A DNA stretch of 64,000 bases from Saccopteryx bilineata (lineage: Eukaryota; Chordata; Mammalia; Chiroptera; Emballonuridae), in assembly GCF_036850765.1 (NCBI RefSeq), contig NC_089496.1, positions 50,024,113-50,088,112 of the forward strand, written 5' to 3'. Numbering within the stretch: position 1 is the first letter of the stretch; the number at the start of each line of letters is the position of its first letter. The position numbers and the translations under genes are program-made. Below are positions 12,701 to 24,958 of this stretch, piece after piece. The notes under the pieces were generated by a model that made no database searches, was not told where the DNA came from, and saw nothing but the letters and a program-made list of their open reading frames with translations.

Positions 12701-15700
12701 CTTGTGTTTGTAGCTTTGTACGTCTATTTGAACGCATGGTGTCAAGTATTTAAGGAATAATCAAGGCACACAATTAAGCCACTTGTAAATGAGATCACAT
12801 AATCTAGGGCTCAGCCGAGAGCGGGCACGGTCCAACACTAGGTAAATATTAGTGTCCCTTGCTTTCACTCTCCTGTGTGCATTCCCACCCCCCACCCCCA
12901 GCTCTGACACATTTTTCCGTTCCCGTAACACACAGCTGCCTCCGGCCCGCGTCACAGGACTGCGCGTGAGGGCCTAGGCAGTCAAGAGGGTCCCAATGCG
13001 GGTGGGAAGTCCATCAGGAAACTCAGCTCTTCCACCGCAAATGCAGGCACTAATACCAGCTTTCTCCCCCCCCCCCCCAGCTGTCCATCTGCTTCCCTGT
13101 GGGGACAGAAAGCATGCTGCGTTTTGTTTCAGGTTCAGCAGAGTCCCCCATCTCAGGCTTCCTGAGCGCGGCCACCGTCTGGCTGAACCCCTGCAGTAGA
13201 CGGAGTGCTGAGTTACTGAGGGGGGAGGACAGATCAGAGAGAGCCCCTCCCCCGGCTTCCTGGCTCTCCACTCCTGCCTGAATGCACACAAGGGCAAGTC
13301 GAGGTCGTGATGGGGAATCAGCAACCCGCACCCCAATCTCAGTCGTAGGGCCATCAGCGAGCTCTAGATGAGGATGACCTGAGCCAGCTAGTTCGCGCTG
13401 ACTTCGTTTGTGTGCAGATTTACGGCCACACTTGCTAACGTCGTCTCCTCATCCCTCTCGTGTCCAGAGCAGCACTCTGCCTTCAGGACAGGACACCTGC
13501 AGTCACGCCACCCTGGGAGCCAGCTCCCTCCACATCTCGGGACAGCCATCTCCAACCTCTTTCATCTCGTAGCACACACAAACTGATGACTAAAACTGCA
13601 GAACGCCAAAAAATATATTTTTTGCCGATATGACAAAAAAGAGGTATAGTATTGATTGATTTACAAAAGATAATATGTGACTTTTAAAAAATTAGGTACC
13701 TATACTTGTATATAAGGATTGCTGGTACTAAGACTTAACTGATCAGACGCAAACTTATTATGCAACATGACCAATAAGATGCAGCTCTATTACATGACCT
13801 ATGTAGTTATGGTTCCAGACAGAGCATTCACACTGGACAGCTATTGTGCTGGTTGTTGTTATTTTTTTATTTGACAATCTAAGGGAAGAGGTCAGTGCCT
13901 CCCGACTGAACAGTCAGGTATCAATGTTTTAAAAATTCACACGGCACACAGCTGAAAATCACTGTCTTAGAACATAAAGCACCCAGCCTCTATAATTTCC
14001 ACGTATTCAGAATACTATGCAAGGGTCAGGATAAAAATCAACAATCCTGACCCCAGGCTCGTCATTGGCTGGGGGGAAGGTCATGAAACATGACATTTCT
14101 GTCCAGGTGACCTACAGTTGGCTCAGGCTGGCGCAGCCGAACTGGAGAGTGAGGCCCACGGTGACGGAGCAGATCGCAGTGCGGACGGCCGGCTCCACCA
14201 GGAGCTGAGAGCACAGGGGCAGCGCCAGCCCCGTGCGCTCAGTCCCACGTCCTCCTGAAATCACTGGCGCAGGCTCACAGCGTTTCTGTCCTCAGCTTAC
14301 ACAACACAGTTGATTAAAGGTGAGTGTGTGAATTTCATATACATTCCTATGTTCAAAAGGACTTAAAGCATTTTCTAAATTATGACCCTAAGAACAACAA
14401 CATTTTCTATAGATCCCAATTTAATTCAGGTCCCTCAGGATGTAGTCATAGAAACACCCTTCAACAGGCAACACTGTTCGAGTCTCCTTGTGGGGAATGC
14501 TGACGGGCAAACTGTGTCAGAACAATTTTTACTCCGGAGTCAGTATTTAATACTTTTTCTTAACACCCATGTGTGTCACTGAAATTCATGGTGACTTAGT
14601 GTGACTAAGCCACAGGTACAGGGATCTCCTGAAGGCTTCTGCTTAAAGAGCAGTGAGAATTAGTAAGATAACAGCATTCCATAAAACAACCTTGACTTCT
14701 GATGCGGCTGCTCGTGTCTCGCTCCTCCCGAGGCCAGTGCTCCGCTGGCTCGATGGCGGGCTGCTGTCACCGGCTGCCGGGCCACCAGGCGCAGCTACGC
14801 GGGCAGCGCGGACGCACTGTCGCCCCAAGGCCTTACTAACTCTGGCTGCCGTGCTGTTGTGAATGCAGGTTTTTTTAAAAAAACTAAACCCAAGAGCATA
14901 TGGGCCAGAGTAAAGTTAGTTTCCCACTCAAATAAGATGTGCCACAGCAAGAGGGCATATCCCGTCCAAGCTGACGCTGGGCGTCCGGCCACCACAGGCC
15001 ATATGGGGTGCAGGGATGCGGTGGGGACAAAGGGGGTCCTGACCCTCAGCGCCCGACTAAACGTTATTACAACGCGACTCTCCATTATTCAGTCTCAGAC
15101 TCCGCAAGTCTTCTGAAAGAAAATATAGCCAACTTAAAATAAAAGATTTTTTAAATATCACAGGCAAATAAGAATAATTCAGTAAATTATCAATCGGTGC
15201 CTATCTAATACCTTTAAGGAAGCGTTCATGTGCAAATCATTATCAAGGAAACATATTTATAATGCCTGGAACAGAAAAATACTCCAATTCAAATAGTTAT
15301 CTTAGAAAATTGTTTCCACTTATACTTTGCTAAACGTGAGGTGCACCTCACACATGCGCCTTAGCAAAGCCCCTGCCACGGAGTCAAACAGCTCTGCTCT
15401 TCTAGATCAGGGGCGTTCACTGTGGAGTACTCACTTGGACCTCCTCACGCACCACGACTCCTCCAGGATGTAGTAATTCACCTGCAGCTTTGTCAGCGCG
15501 CGCTTCACCTCCCCCGCTGCCTTCCGACTGTACATCGAGTACACGATCTTCGTCCTGGCTCTGTAGAAGAGATGAATTGGGCAGAAGACGGTGGCGATTC
15601 AAAGGGTGCAATCGATCTGTCTGGAAGAAAGCACTGAATGGGGCTAGCAGAAGGATGACACAGGAGACCCAGGTCACAGCTCTTCACAGGAGTCCTGCTC

Positions 15701-18700
15701 GGGGCAGCAGCAGGTCGAAAGAAACGGGAGGAAAGGTGGCATGGGGGTCCCTGGAGAAGGGGCTGCCATGGTTGGGCTTTCTTTTTTTTTTTTTTTGGAT
15801 TTTTCTGAAGCTGGAAACAGGGAGACAGTCAGACAGACTCCCGCATGTGCCCGACCGGGATCCACCCGGCACGCCCACCAGGGGGCGATGCTCTGCCCAT
15901 CTGGGCCGTTGCTCTGTTGCAACCAGAGCCATTCTAGTGCCTGAGGCAGAGGCCATAGAGCCATCCTCAGCGCCCGGGCTACCTTTGCTCCAATGGAGCC
16001 TTGGCTGTGGGAGGGGAAGAGAGAGACAGAGAGGAAGGAGAGGGGGAGGGGTGGAGAAGCAGATGGGCGCCTCTCCTGTGTGCCCTGGACGGGAATCAAA
16101 CCCAGGACTCCTGCACGCCAGGCTGACACTCTACCACTGAGCCAACCGGCCAGGGCCACGCTTGGGCTTTCAGTCGGTCTGTCTGCTCGTGTCGTTTTAA
16201 ATTCCCCATCACTGCATCACCAGTAAGAGTAGGCCCTGTATGCGGACGGGGGTGCGCCCCACAGGCTCGGCTGCGGGACCCCTTGAAAGCTGTGGCAGCC
16301 CCAACTTCATGCCAACAACTGGCATTTGGTGGCTCTCTGTTTGAGTCCTAGATTTTTTTAGTTTATTCATTGTAACTTCTCTGGAAATTAGCTTGCCAGA
16401 ATTGATTTGTTTTTAATGAAAAAACTTTTTATTTATAAATTGTATGCCCCAATGTCAGAAAAAATATATTAACAAGATTCACCTGGTCCCTTAAGAAATT
16501 AATAACTTAACCTAACCTAGAAATTGCACAAAAATAAAATCTATTTCTTTTCAAAGGGAACATACTTTGTGTTTATGAAGAAAAACAGTAAAAACAAAAA
16601 ACAAGACCATTCTAATATGTTATATTGGTTAAAACCCTCTTTGATGGGATGCCATTTCAACTAACTCTTAAGAACTCAAGAAAAAAATGGCCCCAAAATA
16701 ACTTCACAGAAACTACAGGCTGATGAACCCTCAGGGGAACTCGAGGAGGATGATGATGAATGACAAGAGCCTGCATGGTCTGCAGCCCTGTCAGCCTCCT
16801 GAAAGTGGCAGGTGTGACTTCTCTGCTGCCTGCAGAGAAGATAGCCCCATGGGTTGTCACTGTGGTGCCCGACGGAGCCTCACCAGCTCTGTCTCTAATG
16901 TGGCGTCTGATTCCAGCACCCCTCCCCCAACTCCGTAAACCCCAGGCCACCGTAATCCTCTTTGAGGTTTCTCTGGTTATTTTGCTCTTTTTCTCTCACT
17001 GTTTGATGAAAAACTTCTTTTCAATAACATGAGAACTGTGCACTAACCTCAAACCTGCATCTTCGTAATGTGGGTGATTCACAACGGGGCGCAGAGCAGA
17101 GAGTTTCACACTCGCCATCGTGGGCATGGCGCCCGCAAACACGGCGTCTGCAAAGCAGGAAGCAAGTCTGAGCAAGACGCCCAGCTCCAAACAGCGGGGG
17201 CCCGGCTGGAGAGCGGGGGCCCGGCTGGGGAGCGGGGGCCCGGCTGGGGAGCGGGGGCCCGGCTGGGGAGCGGGGGCCCGGCTGGAGAGCGGGGGCCCGG
17301 CTGGGGAGCGGGGGCCCGGCTGGGGAGCGGGGGCCCGGCTGGGGAGCGGGGGTCGGAAGAGATTTGTGACTTAAAGATCAGGTGGCAGAACCAGAACAAA
17401 GTCTGATGGCTAATAAAGTAGCAACCAACGACCACGCTTGGGTAGACCACTCTCCTGGGAAGGCAAAGTCTCATCATCTCAACAGGAGAACTTTTTAAAA
17501 ACATTTTGGATATCATTCCTGATTTGAAAAAAGAAGTATCAAATTGCCTAAGATTTTTATGGCACCAAAAAATTCTGAAGACGATTTAACATTCAGTCAT
17601 TTGATACTCAAATGACAATAAAATCTCCCCCTTTAAACATGAAGATTCCACGAGTTCATTTCAAGAAGGAATCTAAAAGGCTAAGATTAAAAATTCATTA
17701 AGAAAATAAGCATAAAATGTACTTTAAATTATGGCATGTAAAACGTTGAAAACATTAGAATTTATGCAAAATAGCAAAAAACTAAGAAACTATGCATAGT
17801 ATTTCTTTTGCAAACCACTTAAGAGTGACAGTTCTCTCTGGGAAATCTAGAAGCAGCACTGATTAGAAACAGTAAGACTGTCAGCAGCGTAGACTTTGCA
17901 GTGATGTATAAAACTGGGGTAAAGCACTGCCTGAATACTGCTTTTTTACCTGGTTTGGTGCTGTATTTGATCCATTCTATAAGTTCTTCTTGAGGCAAAT
18001 TGCTGAACTCGCCTACAATGTTCCACTGGGTTTGCAGATTTGCTGAACCTTGTATGGACATCGCTGCTAACAGAGCAAAAACCACAGCACCAGGATGCAC
18101 TTTGCAGAAGAGCCATCCAAACAGCTGGAAGCAAGTCAGAGGCCCGTTGTTAGTGGAAAGCAGCATGTATCCAGTAAGCAAAAGTTCTTCCCAAGAACAA
18201 CAAGCCTCTGCAAGAGTCCCAGATAAAGCGTTAACTGCCCCACAGAAAAGTTCTAGAAACAGTGACTTAGGAATAAGAAGAACCCCACCATCAGCCTCGT
18301 ACAAGTGGGACATGACTTAAGATGCTCTTCTCTCTGCTTGCCCTCTCTATGCCCAGAGCCAGGCAACGCCAAGTTCTAGAAACAGTGACTTAGGAATAAG
18401 AAGAACCCCACCATCAGCCTCGTACAAGTGGGACATGACTTAAGATGCTCTTCTCTCTGCTTGCCCTCTCTATGCCCAGAGCCAGGCAACGCCCAGAGCC
18501 AGGCAACGCCCAGAGCCAGGCAACGCCCAGAGCCAGGCAACACCCAGCCTACCTACAAAACTTGCCAGGCTCACGGCAAAATGACATTGTGGGGCCCCTG
18601 TTTGAAGACTAAGATAAAAAAAAAAAAAAAGCAACAACAGAGCATGAAGCTGGTGCAGGGTCCTCCTCGGTGCGGGCCCTGTGCACGCAGCACTGCGCAC

Positions 18701-21700
18701 CGTGAGGCCAGCCCGGGGTGTCTGTGGTCGTCAGGGACACTGCAGGTGGGGCTGAGGGGAGAAGCTCCCAACCAGCCTCCCTTCCTGTGGGCCCAAGGGG
18801 CTGGGAGGGGCCGGGAACAGCAACCTCGCCCTCTGCCAGGCTCCAGAAAGCAACACCTCACTAACTTCACAACACTGTGCCTGGAACCTTGAGCCTGGCT
18901 GGTTTTCTCCACAGTCACGGAGCCCACTCTCAATAACACTACTCTGTCTGTCGTTCTCTCTTGAAGACGGCTTTGTGAGAGCAAATGCAGAACCATTCGC
19001 TTTTGGGTTTTTCCGTCTAACCTCTCCACCTTACCCCTAGAACGTGGTCTGGACGCTTAGTCAATAGTGCTAAGTTTAAAGGAGGCTCGGCTGCTGTACC
19101 CTGGTTGGTGCCCAGCTGACCCTGTGCAAGCAGAACTGTGAATACAGAGCAGGGGGCAGCTACCCGGGAAGGGTGGGCACCAAATAGCCAGCATGGCTTC
19201 AGCTCAGTTTTGAAAAGCATTGACACTGAGTGCACATTTGCATGCACAGAGGTACTCAATGAAAAAAAAATTAATCTTAATACGGAAAGAACAGATAATT
19301 TGAAAATACTTATAACTTAAAATTAATTGTTAGAATTCTTTGTGATATAAATGTAAAAACAAAAACTTGATTTCTACAGTTAAGCTGCCTTCTATCACCG
19401 TCCGCACTGGCCAGTCATGAACTCACTGTACTCACTGCTGTTCGTTAGGCACTATCTTAGAAGTTAGAAGAATAGAGAATAACAGTTCTGACTTTTGAGG
19501 AATAATTAGCACAAAACCATGAAGAACTTTAACAGTAATAATTTCAAGAACTTTGAGTAATTCAATACTAGCTTAGGGCCCCTCAATCACCAAGGCTGTA
19601 GAATTGTCACAGTGCCAACGTGGCCGTCACCTCACCTGTCTCGAGCAGATTAAGGAAGCCATAACACACATGTGTGGAGTCAAAAAGAGTTTCAGTCTCA
19701 TAATCAAAATCCCAAGGACTGTGTACGCAACCAGCTGCAAGGCATGGTAAACCAGCTGAAAGGAAAAGAAGGTACTGTGAAGCTTAAGAATAGACTGTTA
19801 AAACAGTGACTATACAGAAAATGGTGCTTTTCTATAGAAACAATACTTTAATTTAATAAACAAGCCTTAAAGTTCACTTTCCAGCTTCTCCATGTCGCCT
19901 GAGGGCTACAACTGTAACGTCTCTAAATCAAGCAGCTCTGTAACTCTGCCGCCCCCTCTGTTCACAAAGCCGCCCCTCATATCCCCCGCCCCCGTTTCTG
20001 GACCCGCCTGGTGCTCCCTCAGGTCAAAGCAGGCAAGCAGGAGCAAGGGCAACTGCTGTTCAAGGTCTGCAACCCTGTGTCATTAATTAACTAGAGTCAT
20101 CGTGCTTTTGCTGAGATAGTAGATCTTAAAGTAGATCTTAAAAGCCCTCACCATAAGGAAAAAAACAGTAATTTTTGTAAGTATGGTGACAAATGTTAAC
20201 TAGATTTACTGTGGCGATCATTTTGCAATGTATACACATTCGAATCATTATGTTATAGACCTGAAACTATAATACATTACATGTCAATTATACCTCAATT
20301 TAAAAACAAAAACAACAACAAAAACATACCAAAGAAACAGGCTGAGTCACCAGGAGATGTGAGCAGCAACTAGTCACACCTCCAAACCCCAGGCAAGGTT
20401 TGGAGCAGAGAGGAGAGTGACCTCCAGTCCTGCCAGAGTCCCAAGGCCTCTAAATGGGCCCCAGAAATGAACGGCTGTTACCGGGAGGGTGATCGGGGAG
20501 GACCAGATGAGCTTCCGACTTAACAAATCAATGATCTTATTTGTAGGAGTCTCATAAAAGCCCTGCAGGCCTATTCTGAAGATAACGGGTGACCTTTACT
20601 AATAAACTTAGAAGCTGGAATTAGAAAGGAAAGTCCAAACGTATACCAACATTACAATAAGCTACATTTTAGGAACGTGCAGTCTTTACCTCTCCGTGAT
20701 CAAGCTGGTGCTTTCTGAAATGGAAAAGGAAATACTATTAAATCACTGTGGATACACTTACCTCAAATATCCGCATTTTTGTCTTACGAATACAAGTGTT
20801 ATAACTTCTGTAATATTCCCTTGGGACACAGGTACGTAAATCCACATACTAAGGGTTATAACCCAACACTGTGCCACGTCTCTGCAGACAGGCGTTGGGG
20901 GCAGTGAGAACGCGCTGCACATACAGAAGACCTGACTTCATGGAAATGGATCAGGCCAGTGACCGGCCCGCCGCGGGTGTCAGACACCTCCCTGGTGACA
21001 CCCCAGCAGAGTGGGGGCTCTGCCTTCACCGTGCCGCTTCCCACCCCAGGGTCCCCCAGCCCCCCATACACTGGAAGCCACATGGGAGAATGCTCACAGC
21101 AGCATCTCTGGGATGGACAAATAGCCTCAAACGTCCACCTTTCGCCTTAACGACAGCCGGACTTCCCTGGGGAAGGAGGCGTGCTCAGGGGCCCGCCTGT
21201 CCTCCTCCTATCTGGCTCTGCGTCCCACCCCCAGAGATGCCGCCACAGCGGGGACGGCAATCTTGGACATGGAATCCAGCCAAGCCTCTCCCTTCCTCAA
21301 AACCTCCAATGGCTCCTTTTGTAAAAGAATAGACGCTCAGATCCCTGACCTGCTCCACAGTCTCCCCACGCTGCTCTCCCCGCTCGTCCCGACACTCCTA
21401 TTCAACCATTCCCTCTCCATCACTAGTCACACGAGGCGAACGCTGCTCCCTGCAGCCGCAGAGAGGTGCCCCCGACCCCCATATTCACTGCCCTCTCCCC
21501 CACAGCTTCTACTTCACCTCCCTTTCCTCCCCTCGTGGAAAACAGCTCTGTCATTGGTTCATCTGTCATCTGACTCTCCCTGCAGCAATGAGCCCTTCAG
21601 GAGTGCAGCGTACGGGTCCACCCGCCCACTCATCTCACTGGGCACGGATGACCCTGGACACGGCAGGAAGCCAGACGGCAGCCCTCGCCCTCCCACAGCT

Positions 21701-24700
21701 CACAGGCGTCGAAGGAGAGGAGAAGCAACCACAGAGGGTGCTGGTCTCGCTTCCGATCACTGAGCTGTCCCCTCTCCCCCTCCTTTTCCACGCGGCTCAC
21801 GCCTTAAGTGCTTATGTCAGCGTGCCATCCTCCCCGCAGGAAAGAGCTCTGGCCATCCTTGAGGTGAACCCCACTCTGCTCAGGGTACTCTGTGGGGATT
21901 CCCACAGCTGGGATGTTCCCGAGGGGCGGCGGCTCTGCCTGGGTCCGCCTTTCACCTCTGCAGCTGAGGACCACGGCCACGACCTCGTGGAACCCTAGTC
22001 CATCACACTTTCCCAAGCTCTTCAGGGAAACTTCCTTCTCAAACGAAGAGAAATGTTGGCATCACCTGGCGGAAGCTCTTTCCTCTGCCCTGGAAAGGTT
22101 CAGGTATAAACAAGGGCCCGCTACAAGGCTACAAGCAAATGGCTTCTAAATGAGAACCAGGGCTGTCTCGGGGTGCCTGCAGTAATTCATGCTGGCTGGC
22201 AATATTTGTAGGTGTGAGAATTACAGATAAGGCTGTGTGTATTCAAGTGATAAAAGAAAATGCGGACACAAAACCTTAACAACCTCTACCCCCCTAAAAA
22301 AAAATCTGACAAAACCACGGAGGAATGAAAGCTTCCTTCACTCCATCTGCCACTTCCATGCTCTCCACCATTACAGGTCTTATCCTTCCAGAACCTTCCA
22401 ACGCACAGATCAACATGCACAACCTTCACGCTGTGAACAAACTAGAATCATCCTATACACTGTTCTGTAACTTCTGTACTCGATGATGAATGATGAGGTA
22501 TTTCCATGAAGATGGCTAGCACTCGTCTGTGAGTGGGTCGGAATGACACCAACCCCTCCCTCGTGGACGTTTCAGTGTCTTCCACTGTTCGCGCCTCCCC
22601 CCCCCCCATGGGCACCTCCGTGCCGCTGTCTCTGCGTCCCCATGAGCACATTCAGAGCATGCACGTGCATGAACAGAGCTGCAGGTTAGAGAACAGCCCC
22701 GCCCTATGTTTTGCTGCGGACTGTCAAATTTTAGGAGATACATATTTAAGCGTAAATGGTGATCAACGCTGAGAGCAACACAAAGGGGGTCACGGTGAAG
22801 ATAACAAGGAAGCCGCCCAGAAAAGGCTTCCCGGAGGCGGTGACATTTAAGGACAATGAAAGGCTGTGGGGAGTGGGGGCACAGTTACGGACTGGGGCAC
22901 AGCCACCGCCCACGGCAGAGGCAGGGGACACCATGCCACGGGTCAAGAGCAGAAGAAAGGGGGTCCGCATGGCAGGAGGGCAGCAGGAAAGGGAGATGAG
23001 AATTGATTTGTCTCTCAGTTGCCTGTTTGTATCCTTCACTTGTTTTCCTACTGTGGTTTAACCATTATCCTTATTACTTTATAGAACTTCTTTATATATG
23101 ATGATCATTAGCCCTTTGTCACACATTACATATATCTTCCCAAATTTGTCTTTTAAACCCTTGAACACTGCTTATAGTATCTTACCAAACCAAAGCGTGT
23201 CTCCCATCACCCTGTCATCTCTCCTTCTAGCTTACAGGTTTTATGTAGTCCTTAACAAGCACTCCCTAATCCTCAAACTATAAAAGCAAAGCAATCTCTT
23301 GGTTCATCTTCAGGTTTCACCCCCACCTCGTATTTAAATCCTTGCTCCATCTGGAATTTACTTGGCATAAAATATGAGGTATGAGTCCACTTTTTATTTC
23401 CCTGCTCTTCTCTTAAAAATCTATCAGTTCCCTGGCCCCGAAACCACCCACAGAATAATTTATTGTCCCTGCTAAACCGAAGCACAGCCTGTGTCCATCA
23501 GGAGCAGATTATGTGCAGGGCCACTGTCACACTGCATAGACGGACTGGCTGTCTGAACGAGTGACATGTGAGCTCAGCACAGGTAAGAAATAATGAGAAA
23601 AGCAGAGGTTTTGACAACAATGGAAAACATTGATATACAACACTAATGATACCATTAACACACGGCAATTATCTACTTTATAATAAATGGAGAGAGTAAC
23701 AAAATTGTTAATCGCATACTTACTTGACATGTGTCTGCTGTTTAGTTAAGACACCCCACATGTCACTAATAATCTGCAAATAGATTTTGAAACATTTTAA
23801 ATGGCTGTTTGGTGGAAAGCAAAATTTTAACTGAAGTGTCTTCTTAGCTTTCAAACTTTTACTTAAGTAAAAGTACAGAGATGAGCACTAACTCAGAGAG
23901 CAGTAATTACGACAACATAATCTTACATTTGTACTTGAGCACACTCAATACCCAGCAGCCCCGTCCTGTCCTCACTGTGTGAACGCGCAGCAAGCTCAGA
24001 TGGACTGACTGACCTCCCGGAAGGTGGCAAAGCATTGCTGGGTCAGCATTGCTGACCTCTGGCTTCGACTCTCATTCAGTGACCGCCACCATCCCGGGCT
24101 GCCGGCAAGGCCTCCCTTAATTACAGGCACACACGCCTGGAGAACTGGCTCAGAGACTGACGAGCACAACCAACCAACCGCGGCATTTCACCGTCAGCAG
24201 TAACTGGGAGGCCATCTAACCTGACACCCTGTCCCCGGCATGGCGTCCCCTAAGGCGCTGCTGACAGGTGTAAAGCCGGCTCTTAGAAGAACCACCCAGC
24301 TGCTGCCTGTATCGATGATACTTTGCTAGTCAGTCGGGTCAGCTCTGGTCATAGATCCTACCTCCTGGAATTGGCCATAATTCCAAGGAGCCAAAATGAA
24401 TGTAATCTCATTTCCACATGACAGACTTTTAAATATGTGAAAATAATTATCCTTGTTCCATTAGAATCTTTCTTCCTCAAACATCTCCGTTTCTTTAACC
24501 TAATCTAATTAATCATTTTTGTCATCTGTAGCCATCCAGATGGCTGTCCTTGTAACGCATCTGGATTGCCAACATCGACTGTTTTTTTATCTCCTTCTAG
24601 GGCAGACCCACATAGAGTGTGCAGAAGGGCAAAGGGAGCCTGGCCCGCAGCAGAAACTGACTGGCCACCGCTGACCAGGTGGGAAAGGGCCGTGGGACCA

Positions 24701-24919
24701 CAGCCGAGCACGACACAGCCCGTGAGGGGAGGGGCACAGCGGCTTCTCGCTGTGCAGTGGACTGGGCGGAGGCTGCATCTGGGTCAGTAAGCTTCTTTGA
24801 TCTGGTCTTTCAAATGCATGACTATCAAAATTAGAGCCACACTTTCCTATGCCTAGCTTAAGTTGGCGGAGAGCAGATTATTTTTTTAAATTTATTCATT
24901 TTAGAGAGGAAAGGGAGGG

Positions 24920-24958
<39 letters not shown>

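Larger units (their letters stand above)
9765..15434 (-). other. DPY19L1: Intron, 5.7 kb, with SINE and L1/MIR debris
   Basis: Holds a MIR-like bit at about 10030-10165, a type C SINE (10410-10653), antisense L1-like AT-rich sequence at about 10700-11000, an ACACTCAGACAC-rich tract (11816-11886), a poly-C run near 13067, and otherwise unassigned sequence with only short chance ORFs. Confidence 0.7.
18125..19635 (-). other. DPY19L1: Intron, 1.5 kb, with local tandem duplications
   Basis: Has a 123-bp tandem duplication (18248-18493) and a 17-bp repeat (18475-18542). The rest (18600-19600) is unassigned, with an A run at 18616. Confidence 0.75.
20715..23723 (-). other. DPY19L1: Intron, 3.0 kb
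   Basis: Possible L2-like material at 21260-21760 and antisense L1-like sequence at 23020-23500. Long overlapping ORFs between 20856 and 22000 occur on both strands, lack splice-compatible conservation and look like GC-rich chance frames. Confidence 0.6.

Noticed and set aside
17068..17516. Gly/Pro/Arg-rich ORFs of 84-136 codons
   Set aside because: Product of the 19-bp minisatellite cycling through frames, partly overlapping a real exon in another frame.
17819..18313. A single 164-codon exon
   Set aside because: Only 17950-18124 matches the DPY19L1 family and has splice signals. The rest is open intron by chance.
20856..22000. Overlapping 75-166-codon ORFs on the plus strand as a gene
   Set aside because: No recognised domain, no splice pattern, GC-rich chance openness, and probable old LINE debris.
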